From: Candidatus Brocadiaceae bacterium
Lineage (GTDB): Bacteria; Planctomycetota; Brocadiia; SM23-32
Assembly: GCA_003567495.1 (NCBI GenBank)
Contig: PWZK01000368.1
Span: forward strand, 1-6,087
Direction of reading: 5' to 3'
DNA: 6,087 nucleotides
This document shows positions 1-6,087 of this stretch, one piece after another (the stretch's first letter is position 1; each line of letters begins with the position of its first letter). Both the position numbers and the translations under genes were made by a program. Below the pieces are notes generated by a model. It was not told where the DNA came from and did not search any database. It saw nothing but the letters and a program-made list of their open reading frames with translations.

Positions 1-600
1 AAGCGGGCTTAACACAAGGTTGCTGAGGGTAAAATGGGCTATGCGGTTGTCGTGTGGGCACGTCTCATATATGAAATTCTGGTGTGACACCCAGCCTGCA
101 GCAAAGGCTATGCCCAGCAGGAAGAAAGCAACGAGGCAGGCAACAAAGCCTCTCCAAGCAAAAGCAACGCCTATTGATGCCACCTGCGCAAAGGCACCGA
201 GTACGATTCCCCACCGATGACCGCGCCGGTCTCCTACCTGCCCCAGCCAGTAGCTGGAAAGACCTTGTGGTAACATGATGATCACCCCCAGCCCTATAAT
301 GGCAGATTCATTGAGTCCGCCACCGGCCGCACTTTGAAAGTGCATGGCAAAAAACGCAACCCCGACACCACCGGCAGTCAGCAAAAGGCGCCCTACCAGA
401 TAGTGAACAAAATTGGTGTCTCTGAGCGACAGCCCAAACCTGTGCAATAATTCAGTGACCCTGGGACGCGGCAGCCGCCCGATTCCGGCGGGATCACCGG
501 CATCCACAAAAGACAGCACCGTAAAGCTCAAAGCGAAAAAAATCGTCGCCAACAGTAAAAGACTGGCGTAATTTTGCGGAAAAGAGAGTATTGACCTTAC
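1..600 (-). pseudogene. MFS transporter, 5'-truncated remnant (about TM6 to TM11), 3' end outside window
   Basis: The frame with codons at 600-598 down to 3-1 has no stop for 200 codons and reads as a membrane protein. Counting from 600, hydrophobic segments lie at about residues 11-33, 64-88, 99-121, 129-148 and 150-172. Residues 120-130 (GQVGDRRGHRW) are an MFS motif-A-like loop after the third segment. A hydrophilic stretch at 34-62 resembles the central cytoplasmic loop between the two six-helix halves, so the segments correspond to about TM6 to TM10. TM1-5 are missing: the frame runs upstream into the ABC ATPase gene and meets a stop at 675-673, with no ATG, GTG or TTG before codon 17 and no Shine-Dalgarno. 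MFS-like sequence (about residues 4-12, ILSFPQNYA) begins within a few codons of the ATPase stop. I read it as a decapitated gene, probably not expressed as a working transporter. Substrate unknown. The remaining C-terminal part lies beyond position 1. Confidence 0.8.
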
Positions 601-1574
601 TCTGATCCCGTCTCCCCCAGTGTTTGTGAAATCATCTTGAGGAGGATTTTTTTTGAAAGCATGCCGCAGTATTTATCCCTGTCATATACCGGCAGCCGCT
701 CCTCTCCGGTGTTTTTAAACCCGTCAAGCGCTTCTATCAGTGAATTGCGGGTCTTCAGGGCATTTTCGGGACGCTCCGGTGCAGCCTGCCCGTTTGTTTC
801 GGCGGATTCAAGGGCTTCACCGACCTTTCTGGTCAGCAGGGAAAGCTGAAACCTGTGCTGTCCGAGAAAACGGTCTACAAACTCGTTTGCAGGCTTTTCA
901 ACAAGTTCCGCCGGCGGCGAAAGCTGCTGCAGCCGGCCCTCGTCCATAAGGGCGATGCGGTCGCCCATTTTTATAGCTTCGAAGATATCGTGTGTGACAA
1001 AAATGATGGTTTTTTCAATTTTTGTTTCCAGGTCCAGAAATTCGTCCTGAAGCACTTCCCGCGTGATGGGGTCCAGCGCCCCGAAAGGCTCGTCCATAAG
1101 TATCAGCGGCGGATCGGCCGCCATGCATCTGGCAACGCCGATACGTTGTTTCTGGCCCCCGCTAAGCTGAACCGGTAGTCTGCTGTAAAACTCATCCGGA
1201 GGCAACCCGACCACCTCCAGAAGTTCGCTCACGCGCTTTTGGATTTTATCTTCGTCCCATTTAAGCAGGCGCGGCACTATGGCGATATTCTCACCGACGC
1301 TCATATGGGGGAAAAGGCCTATATGCTGAATGGCGTATCCTATGGAGCGCCTGAGCTCGATGGGGTCTTCAGCCATTATATCGCGGCCCTGAATAAGAAT
1401 TCGGCCGCCGGTAGGTTCTATAAGCCGGTTTACCATCTTAAGCGAGGTGGTCTTACCACACCCGCTGGTTCCGAGCAGCACCAGAAGCTCGCCTTCGTTT
1501 ACCTCCATCGAGAGGTTTTTTACCGCTTCCACCCCGCCCGGGTATGTTTTGTTGACATTTTCGAAAGTAATCAT
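597..1574 (-). CDS. ABC transporter ATP-binding protein, glycine betaine/choline/proline (OpuCA/ProV) type
   Basis: 325 aa cytoplasmic ATPase that would power import of a quaternary amine such as glycine betaine, choline or carnitine. Visible motifs: Walker A GTSGCGKTT at 35-43, Q-loop Q83 in the QHIGLFPH stretch typical of this subfamily, signature LSGGQKQR at 137-144, Walker B LILMDEP at 157-163 with E162, D-loop GALD at 165-168 and switch H195. Residues 241-325 hold a poorly conserved linker and a piece resembling one half of a CBS motif (about 291-315, RLPVYDRD). OpuCA proteins usually have about 380 residues and two CBS domains, so this tail is short; it may be natural or altered by the junction just downstream. 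The ATG overlaps the upstream methyltransferase stop as ATGA, and there is no clear Shine-Dalgarno, so translation is probably coupled. No permease or substrate-binding protein adjoins it: the next sequence is an MFS fragment. The substrate is inferred from family only. Confidence 0.93.
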   Translation of the reverse strand: MITFENVNKTYPGGVEAVKNLSMEVNEGELLVLLGTSGCGKTTSLKMVNRLIEPTGGRILIQGRDIMAEDPIELRRSIGYAIQHIGLFPHMSVGENIAIVPRLLKWDEDKIQKRVSELLEVVGLPPDEFYSRLPVQLSGGQKQRIGVARCMAADPPLILMDEPFGALDPITREVLQDEFLDLETKIEKTIIFVTHDIFEAIKMGDRIALMDEGRLQQLSPPAELVEKPANEFVDRFLGQHRFQLSLLTRKVGEALESAETNGQAAPERPENALKTRNSLIEALDGFKNTGEERLPVYDRDKYCGMLSKKILLKMISQTLGETGSE

Positions 1575-2857
1575 GTTTTATCGACTTTGAAAATACCCAC
1601 GAGTCCGTGTGCGCACCCCTGGCCGTCCTGAAGCCGCGAGAGCAGGCGTCGCAGCGCGTAGCCGAGCTGCGGCTCGATTATGTTCTCGCGCGGCAGGCCG
1701 GTTTCCATCCACCCCACGTTCAGAACCACCTGCCGCATGTGTTCCATCATGTTCCTGAGCGGTTTGGGGTATGATGCCGGGATTTCCGTCCCATCTCCGC
1801 AGTAATCGCCGGTCTTTGCATCGTAATTTTCTATCAGGTACCCTGTGTACCTCACCAGCCGGTTCCAGCACATCTGCAGCTTGTTGAAATAGTCGTTGAG
1901 GAAATCAAATCCCTTTTTGGGCATATAATTTATCACCAGCGAGTCAAAATCAGTGCGTAACCCGCTCTCATGCAGCGAATTGACGGCTTTTCTTATCGGC
2001 TGAGCGTAGGGGTTGTAATCGCCGGTATCCATATGGCGCCCGGTGAATATGGAGCGGTCGAACCAGCGCAGGGGCGTTATCTCTATGCCGGCTCGTTTTG
2101 ACGCTTCTGCGACGAGTTTTTCCGCCTCGCTCCTGCACATTAGCCGGAGAGTAAGGTGCTGGAGTTCGTCGCGCCTGCGCTCTCTTTCCTCCTTTTCGTA
2201 GATATAGGAGACCACGTAGTCCATGTTTTTCAGTTCGTCCAGATCATTGGTCCACAGCCTCTGCCACTCATATGACCACCGGCCGAGCCAGTCGCAGGTG
2301 ATGATGCTGTAATTTGCGGTGTTTTTGGCTATATCGACCATCATGTTTATGAATGTTTCGTCCTCGTTGTGATGCGAACATGTGCCGAACGAGGTAAAAT
2401 AGAGGTCATAATTTTCCTCTTTTGTTAGCGAGAGCCCATGGCAAAAATCGCCCTGTTCAAACTGTATTTTCGGATTGTTGCCATAGATGGTGCGTGCCTG
2501 GTCAAGCAGGTCTTCGTTGAGATCGATGCCCCTGTAAAGCCCAAGTACTTCGGGCGATATCAAATCTATTTCAACCTCCTGCAGGTTGGGGTCCTGCTGC
2601 CTTACTTTTTTCAGCAGTTCATATCCGTCGGCGCTGCCGCAGCCAAGATCAAGTATTCTCAGACGCTCCATGCGGTTGCGTTGGTGTTTTATTAAATTAT
2701 AGAGGTAAGGACGCAGGTTTGCCCCGGTTATTTCATCTTCCCAGTAGCGGCGCACGTTATCGTATTTGCCGGTAAGCCCCGACTGTTTGGCATAAAGTCC
2801 GCTGGCTACAGCTTCGCTATAAGCGCCCATCTGTTCTTCTGTTGAGTTATGTGTCAA
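1571..2857 (-). CDS. class I SAM-dependent methyltransferase with a long uncharacterised C-terminal region
   Basis: 428 aa from the TTG at 2857-2855. I chose this start because AAGGAGG (2869-2863) sits 5 bases upstream. The in-frame ATG at 2962 would add 35 residues, much of it encoded by intergenic-looking sequence, and has no comparable site. The Rossmann-type methyltransferase domain spans about 60-190: motif I ILDLGCGSADG at 68-78 binds SAM, the acidic motif-II residue is probably D112 in YRGIDLNEDLL, then FEQGDF at 133-138 and a motif-IV-like stretch DLYFTSFGTCSHHNEDE at 151-167. Residues from about 195 to 428 are mostly charged or aromatic, with no transmembrane helix, and I do not recognise a family in them. 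The methyl acceptor is unknown. Its place between an MttB-type demethylase and a betaine-type ABC ATPase suggests work on a methylated amine or related small molecule, but that is inference. The stop overlaps the ATPase start by 4 bases. Confidence 0.88.
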   Translation of the reverse strand: MTHNSTEEQMGAYSEAVASGLYAKQSGLTGKYDNVRRYWEDEITGANLRPYLYNLIKHQRNRMERLRILDLGCGSADGYELLKKVRQQDPNLQEVEIDLISPEVLGLYRGIDLNEDLLDQARTIYGNNPKIQFEQGDFCHGLSLTKEENYDLYFTSFGTCSHHNEDETFINMMVDIAKNTANYSIITCDWLGRWSYEWQRLWTNDLDELKNMDYVVSYIYEKEERERRRDELQHLTLRLMCRSEAEKLVAEASKRAGIEITPLRWFDRSIFTGRHMDTGDYNPYAQPIRKAVNSLHESGLRTDFDSLVINYMPKKGFDFLNDYFNKLQMCWNRLVRYTGYLIENYDAKTGDYCGDGTEIPASYPKPLRNMMEHMRQVVLNVGWMETGLPRENIIEPQLGYALRRLLSRLQDGQGCAHGLVGIFKVDKT

Positions 2858-2862
2858 GCTTG

Positions 2863-2869
2863 CCTCCTT
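2863..2869 (-). promoter_or_regulatory. strong Shine-Dalgarno AAGGAGG deciding a TTG start
   Basis: On the minus strand AAGGAGG is followed by CAAGC and then TTG (2857-2855), a 5-base spacing. It is the best ribosome binding site in the window and fixes the methyltransferase start at TTG rather than the upstream in-frame ATG at 2962. Confidence 0.85.
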
Positions 2870-2954
2870 TTTTTGAATATAGTTCTTGTGAAACCTGTAT
2901 TTATGACCTGTAAAATATCCCTTGCAGTTGATCCATCTGATATGCCAGGGGGAG

Positions 2955-3020
2955 AAATTCAAAATTCAAAGCACCAAACAACAAATAAATCTCAAATCCA
3001 AAATCGCAAATTCAAAAAAT
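2955..3020. repeat. A-rich intergenic tract with AAATTCAAA repeats
   Basis: The plus strand is strongly A-rich and nearly free of G. It carries three copies of AAATTCAAA (2955-2963, 2962-2970, 3008-3016), with degenerate CAAAT/CCAAA units between them. It lies in the 180-base gap between the mttB-like stop and the methyltransferase start, a gap in which I find no convincing promoter or terminator. From memory, similar AAATTC/CCAAA filler occurs between genes in several uncultivated bacterial lineages; whether this is a dispersed family here cannot be judged from one copy. Confidence 0.6.
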
Positions 3021-3037
3021 CGGGCTAAAACGGGCTG

Positions 3038-4519
3038 TTAACGCAGCGTATCCTCCAGAACGCCCGGCACGTTGGCCATAATTTCTTTTTTGACTGATTC
3101 CGGCAGCGGTTTTCCAGGCGTCTGGAGGATTTCTTCATATTTTTCATGTGCTGCCATAAGCGCGCCCCCTATTTCGTTTTCGAGCGGATAGCATACGTAG
3201 ACATCTTCCTTTGTCGGCATGGGAAGGTGGTACATATATGTTCTGTGGCTTGTATCCATCACCTCACGTACGGTGTCGAGCACCTTTTCCTGCAATTCGG
3301 CGTCGATTGCCGGTTCCTTCATTGCATATTTTATCATGCCGATATGTGCATCATCCAGCACGGCCTGCTCGGGGCAGAACATGTTTGTTCTATCCAGCAG
3401 CCCGAACGCGTAATGAACGTACTGGGCGCCGCTGCGCGGAACCGCGGTAAGGGTAAGCATTTTCTCCGCCGTTGTCTGTATGCCGGGGCGGTCGTTATCG
3501 CCAACGTTAGCGGTTGAGTAGGACGGCATGCCGTAGAAACGTGCCATCTGCGCGCAATCTATATTGTAATGGTTGAATTCGGGCGCTCCGTACATGTCTT
3601 CGAGCGTGTCGAGGCGGCTTCTTACCGGCACGCTGCCATACAGCACCGGCGCTCCCGGCGAGGCAAGCTGCGAGATTGTGATTCCGGCAAGTATCTCTGC
3701 ATTTATCTGTGCAACCATACCAAACTCATCAAATGGCGCGGTCGTGCCGGCCATCGGAGAGCTTGAGATGACTACCGGAACGCGCCTGGCGGCGATTGCC
3801 ATGAGTTTATCGGCGGTATCTTTGACAACCTGCAGCGGGCTTTTTATAACGCATGTAATAAACGATATAACGGGGTTTTCTTCAAATGCTTTCTTACCGC
3901 CTGCTATAATCCGGGCCATCTCCAGGACATCATCCAGTGCATCCAGATCGGTGAGGCCTGCCTGGACGTGTTTGGTTATGTTGTTAAGACTTGCAAGCAG
4001 TTTGTTGACGTCCTTATTTTCCGGTGTCACGCCCTCGTCGCGGATGTTTACGCACCGGATGAAGGAATCGAGGTTGGGGAGGTTCTCGGCAAGGTGGGCG
4101 GCGTTTCTGAGACGCTCTATGCTGCCCGGCCGGGGGTTAAAGCGCGGGTGGCCGTCGGAGTCAAAGTCGACCTCCAGCCACACGTTGGTTTCAGATCCGC
4201 TGACAAACCGCACTCGGGGTTCGGAGGAATCGAGAATAAGACGGTTTTCCGGATTTCTTGCGCCGAGGACCACTGTTGATGGCGCGGTTTTCAGCGCTTT
4301 GTCCACGATATTGGATGGCAATCGCACTCTTGCAGCATCGCCGGCATCTTCGACTTCGGCCCCGGCGTTTTTGAAGAGCTCCGTTACTTCGGGATTATAA
4401 CATAAAAGCCCCGGGTCACGTAGCAGCTCCCTGGATGTGGCGTCCAGGAGTTCGATCTGATTCTGCGATAATCTTTTGTCGGGGTTCTTGATCAACACGC
4501 CTTCTCTTTGTTTTTGCAT
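3038..4519 (-). CDS. MttB-superfamily (trimethylamine/glycine betaine-type) methyltransferase, non-pyrrolysine
   Basis: 493 aa, the usual MttB length, with an ATG start supported by GGAG at 4529-4526 and a 6-base spacer. MttB proteins transfer a methyl group from a methylated amine to a cognate corrinoid protein in the cytoplasm. The family core is clear: SSPMAGTTAPFDEFG at about 252-266, then QINAEILAGI (271-280), ASPGAPVLYGSVP (286-298) and the TANVGDNDRPGIQ stretch (336-348). True trimethylamine MttB carries pyrrolysine, encoded by TAG, in the region equivalent to that last stretch; here the frame is open and ordinary residues fill it, as in the non-Pyl group that includes glycine betaine methyltransferase MtgB. 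The substrate is therefore not trimethylamine by default; betaine or another quaternary amine is more likely, and the ABC ATPase nearby agrees. The C-terminus (about 418-460) is unusual: it lacks the GPG..HT..H pattern seen in the other MttB at the window end. No corrinoid protein gene is present here. Confidence 0.93.
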   Translation of the reverse strand: MQKQREGVLIKNPDKRLSQNQIELLDATSRELLRDPGLLCYNPEVTELFKNAGAEVEDAGDAARVRLPSNIVDKALKTAPSTVVLGARNPENRLILDSSEPRVRFVSGSETNVWLEVDFDSDGHPRFNPRPGSIERLRNAAHLAENLPNLDSFIRCVNIRDEGVTPENKDVNKLLASLNNITKHVQAGLTDLDALDDVLEMARIIAGGKKAFEENPVISFITCVIKSPLQVVKDTADKLMAIAARRVPVVISSSPMAGTTAPFDEFGMVAQINAEILAGITISQLASPGAPVLYGSVPVRSRLDTLEDMYGAPEFNHYNIDCAQMARFYGMPSYSTANVGDNDRPGIQTTAEKMLTLTAVPRSGAQYVHYAFGLLDRTNMFCPEQAVLDDAHIGMIKYAMKEPAIDAELQEKVLDTVREVMDTSHRTYMYHLPMPTKEDVYVCYPLENEIGGALMAAHEKYEEILQTPGKPLPESVKKEIMANVPGVLEDTLR

Positions 4520-4525
4520 ATTTTT

Positions 4526-4529
4526 CTCC
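4526..4529 (-). promoter_or_regulatory. ribosome binding site of the mttB-like gene
   Basis: GGAG followed by AAAAAT and the ATG at 4519-4517, a 6-base spacer. It supports the chosen start and lies 10 bases downstream of the hairpin arm ending at 4540. Confidence 0.75.
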
Positions 4530-4539
4530 GGTTAAGGTC

Positions 4540-4575
4540 TAATTCTTTTTCAAGACTTCGCTTGAAAAAGAATTA
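4540..4575. repeat. perfect 15-bp inverted repeat with 6-base loop in the SDR-mttB gap
   Basis: The left arm TAATTCTTTTTCAAG (4540-4554) and the right arm CTTGAAAAAGAATTA (4561-4575) are exact reverse complements around the loop ACTTCG. The stem is AT-rich and no T-run follows on either strand, so it is not a standard intrinsic terminator. It lies 50 bases downstream of the SDR stop and just upstream of the mttB-like ribosome binding site. It could be an operator, an mRNA-processing or stability hairpin, an attenuating structure, or a small repeat element. The pairing is certain; the function is not. Confidence 0.85.
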
Positions 4576-4625
4576 ATAAAACGGCAAAGACAACGGTTAC
4601 GGCTATTCATTTTTTTACTATACAG

Positions 4626-5357
4626 TCAATACGGCGGATTATTGCCTTCCAGCTCGATGACGTTGCTGGCCACGCTTTCTCTGGCGCTCAGCGCCTCGAT
4701 GATGGCCTTCGCCACATCGCCGGCATTAAGTACTCGGTTCGGATCCACTTCGCCTTTGTACTCGGCTTTATCAAAAAACTCCGTTGCCACTGTCCCCGGT
4801 CTTATTTCGGTGACTCCGACGTTAAGCGATTTCTCGCGTATCTCTTCCCTAAGCGAGCTCGCCAGTGCGCTCGTGCCGGATTTAGCCGCGTTGTATGCGG
4901 AGCAGTCGGGTGCGGTTTTAGTGGGGCCCCACAGGGATGTTACGAACATCACCCTGCCGGTTTTCCGGTTATATATATGCGGCAGTGCGTGGTGGGTGGC
5001 GAGGAAAGCGCCCGTCAGCATAACGTCTATCTGTTTGCTCCATTCCGCCGGCGAGAGTTCTTCAACGGGTTTGAATATGCCCAGTCCCGCAATGTTTACC
5101 AGCATATCTATGCGGCCATATGTCTTAAGTGTTGCATTTATGGCATCTTTTATGTTTTGTTCGCTGGTTACGTCGGTTTTGAGCGGCAACGCCTCGCCGC
5201 CTTCGCTTTCGATCTGCGCGGCTATTTCTTTCAGGTTTTCTTCCCTTCGTGCAAGAAGTGCTACTTTTACGTTTGCCTTTCCAAGCCTGAGCGCGGTTTC
5301 TTTCCCTATCCCGGAGCTTGCACCGGTTACCACGGCCACTTTATCTTTAATATCCAT
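4626..5357 (-). CDS. classical short-chain dehydrogenase/reductase (SDR), NAD(P)-dependent
   Basis: 243 aa, a full-length classical SDR: a soluble Rossmann-fold oxidoreductase acting on a hydroxyl or carbonyl group. Cofactor motif TGASSGIG at 11-18, acidic D62 before V63 for the adenine ring, NIAG at 88-91 (the usual NNAG with the second N changed to I), catalytic S141, Y155 and K159 (YNAAK), and the PG turn at 187-188. R37-R38 after the second strand favour NADP(H). The C-terminus ends with EGNNPPY and lacks the FabG-type GG...DGG tail, so it is closer to YdfG-like general oxidoreductases than to FabG or KduD. The substrate cannot be told from sequence. The ATG has AGAGGA (5371-5366) 8 bases upstream, and the start overlaps the 3' end of the GH28 remnant by 11 bases, so the two were once probably neighbours in one operon. 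Confidence 0.93.
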   Translation of the reverse strand: MDIKDKVAVVTGASSGIGKETALRLGKANVKVALLARREENLKEIAAQIESEGGEALPLKTDVTSEQNIKDAINATLKTYGRIDMLVNIAGLGIFKPVEELSPAEWSKQIDVMLTGAFLATHHALPHIYNRKTGRVMFVTSLWGPTKTAPDCSAYNAAKSGTSALASSLREEIREKSLNVGVTEIRPGTVATEFFDKAEYKGEVDPNRVLNAGDVAKAIIEALSARESVASNVIELEGNNPPY

Positions 5358-5814
5358 TTGATTTATCCTCTAAGTCCATATTGTTGCAAAACTCGCTATC
5401 CATAAAAGGCCCTTCAAACCCGTCAACCCACACGGAATTCATTCTCATGCCGTCAACGTGTCTGGCAAAAAATGCACGTTTGCACATGTCGGGAACGGTA
5501 ACGGCCATCGCGGTTTGGCCTTTATTAGCTTCCGGGTCCATGTGAACGTCGATATCTTGCATAATGATATCACGCAAGGGCATCTCCGGCAGCCCATGGA
5601 AAACTCCGGCTGCAAATTGGGCGTTTCGTGCACTAATGCTGGTGAAACGCAGTCGCTCAATGCGGGGTGTTGTGCTGTCTACGGGGTATGTACTTGTATC
5701 TTTTATCCTTGCTTCCCCATTTGCGCCGCACCAGTAGAAAAGGTTGACTACAAAAGGCGTTTCCACTTCTTCCATTATAATGTTGGAGATCCTGACATTT
5801 TCGACAATTTTTGT
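5347..5814 (-). pseudogene. GH28 (polygalacturonase-family) remnant, C-terminal part only
   Basis: The readable frame runs from 5814 to the stop at 5349-5347, about 155 residues. It matches the C-terminal end of GH28 pectin-degrading hydrolases, a right-handed beta-helix: VENVRISNI, then VETPFVVNLFYWCG, a TPRIERLRF strand, GVFHGLPEMPL and a final VDGFEGPF. GH28 enzymes are usually about 400-500 residues, and their catalytic motifs (NTD, DD, GHG, RIK) lie upstream of this part; none is present, so it cannot be an active hydrolase. Family-like sequence extends 13 codons before the first ATG (5775) up to a TAG at 5817-5815, and that ATG has no good Shine-Dalgarno, which marks a truncation rather than a short gene. 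Only 18 bases then separate it from the MttB stop at 5838-5836. A gene caller may report 5775-5347 as a 142-aa protein. It overlaps the SDR start by 11 bases. Confidence 0.85.
5366..5371 (-). promoter_or_regulatory. ribosome binding site of the SDR gene
   Basis: AGAGGA with an 8-base spacer to the ATG at 5357-5355. It is embedded in the last codons of the GH28 remnant, so the remnant's 3' end is kept as the leader of the SDR. Confidence 0.7.
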
Positions 5815-5835
5815 CTATGTAGCACAGATAACCGC

Positions 5836-6087
5836 CTACAGAGCGCGTATTTCCTTAAACTGCCCGAGGAGTTTTTCGCGCATTTCTGCGGGCAGTTTCG
5901 GTTTCGTTTCGCTTTTCCTTACTTTTTCTATGATTTTCTTCGCCCTGCACAGAGCATCGTCATCGGCGGAGAAGGACTCGCGCTTTTGGCGATTGGCCAG
6001 TTGCGGGGTGAAAAATTCATCGCGCATATGCTTTACGGTGTGCGGTTCGGCAAGGTAGTCTTTGCCCGGGCCTTTACTGATCAGCAG
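5836..6087 (-). CDS. MttB-superfamily methyltransferase, C-terminal end (partial, 5' end outside window)
   Basis: The frame is open from the window edge (codon 6087-6085) to the TAG at 5838-5836, 83 residues. It starts with LLISKGPGKDYLAEPHTVKH, followed by MRDEFFTPQLANRQKRE, the GPG...L..PHT..H.R.E pattern of MttB C-termini, then a charged helical tail ending KEIRAL. Corrinoid-linked methyl transfer from a methylated amine is the family role; the substrate and the pyrrolysine position lie outside the window. It differs strongly from the C-terminus of the complete MttB homologue at 4519-3038, so the two are divergent paralogues, not a recent tandem duplicate. The ATG at 6027 is internal; the protein clearly continues upstream of it. 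Confidence 0.9.
   Translation of the reverse strand: MLISKGPGKDYLAEPHTVKHMRDEFFTPQLANRQKRESFSADDDALCRAKKIIEKVRKSETKPKLPAEMREKLLGQFKEIRAL

Noticed and set aside
20..278. Two short plus-strand open frames (66 and 64 codons)
   Set aside because: They are opposite the MFS reading frame, which has transmembrane segments and a motif-A-like loop; the plus-strand products look random.
1578..1871. 97-codon minus-strand open frame inside the methyltransferase gene
   Set aside because: It is an alternative frame of the methyltransferase 3' part, R- and A-rich, with no domain features.
2870..2950. Possible sigma-70 promoter ahead of the methyltransferase
   Set aside because: A TATATT-like -10 can be seen, but no -35 at proper spacing is convincing.
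2858..2962. 35-residue N-terminal extension of the methyltransferase from the ATG at 2962
   Set aside because: The extension begins at the edge of the A-rich filler and lacks a good ribosome binding site, whereas AAGGAGG lies 5 bases before the in-frame TTG at 2857.
3010..3050. Possible terminator after the mttB-like stop
   Set aside because: AGCCCG occurs twice there as a direct repeat, not an inverted one; the only stem (GCTG/CAGC) is 4 bp and overlaps the end of the gene.
3573..4400. 275-codon open frame on the plus strand
   Set aside because: It lies wholly antisense to the well-supported MttB-family gene, has no recognisable protein features and is rich in S, A and R as expected of a shadow frame.
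4626..5357. SDR as KduD of a pectin pathway because it adjoins a GH28 gene
   Set aside because: The C-terminus lacks the tail expected of KduD/FabG-like enzymes and nothing in the sequence points to a keto-deoxy-gluconate substrate; the GH28 neighbour is itself a remnant.
4642..5361. 239-codon open frame on the plus strand
   Set aside because: It is exactly antisense to the SDR, whose cofactor and catalytic motifs are clear; the translation resembles no protein I know.

Overview
The window reads as one side of a bacterial genome: every gene I can support is on the minus strand, so the order of transcription runs from high to low coordinates. Base composition looks moderate, near 50% GC by eye. 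The mix is an MttB-superfamily (trimethylamine/betaine-type) methyltransferase pair, a quaternary-amine-type ABC ATPase, and A-rich intergenic filler. This suggests an anaerobic, probably uncultured bacterium that uses methylated amines. Desulfobacterota, Planctomycetota or a similar lineage would fit, but no marker gene settles the phylum.

Layout in order of transcription: (1) 6087-5836, the C-terminal end of an MttB-family protein that enters from outside the window. (2) 5814-5347, the C-terminal third of a GH28 pectinase-type glycoside hydrolase with no 5' part, beginning about 20 bases after the MttB stop. (3) 5357-4626, a complete classical short-chain dehydrogenase whose start overlaps the GH28 tail. 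(4) A 106-base gap with a perfect 15-bp hairpin. (5) 4519-3038, a complete MttB-superfamily protein without an in-frame amber codon. (6) A 180-base gap with an A-rich AAATTCAAA repeat tract. (7) 2857-1571, a SAM-dependent methyltransferase with a long uncharacterised C-terminal region, starting at TTG behind a very strong Shine-Dalgarno. (8) 1574-597, an OpuCA/ProV-type ABC ATPase, coupled to the methyltransferase by an ATGA overlap. (9) 600-1, the middle and C-terminal part of an MFS transporter, starting abruptly at about transmembrane helix 6 right after the ATPase stop and running out of the window.

The intact genes (MttB homologue, SAM methyltransferase, ATPase, SDR) plausibly belong to a methylated-amine uptake and demethylation locus. 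The expected partners are not in the window: corrinoid protein, corrinoid reductase, methylcorrinoid:folate or CoM methyltransferase, ABC permease and substrate-binding protein.

The most unusual feature is structural. Two unrelated genes, GH28 and MFS, are both beheaded, in the same orientation, each immediately downstream of the 3' end of a methylamine-related gene. This looks like two deletion or recombination scars (or assembly joins). The second one may explain why the ABC ATPase has no permease next to it.
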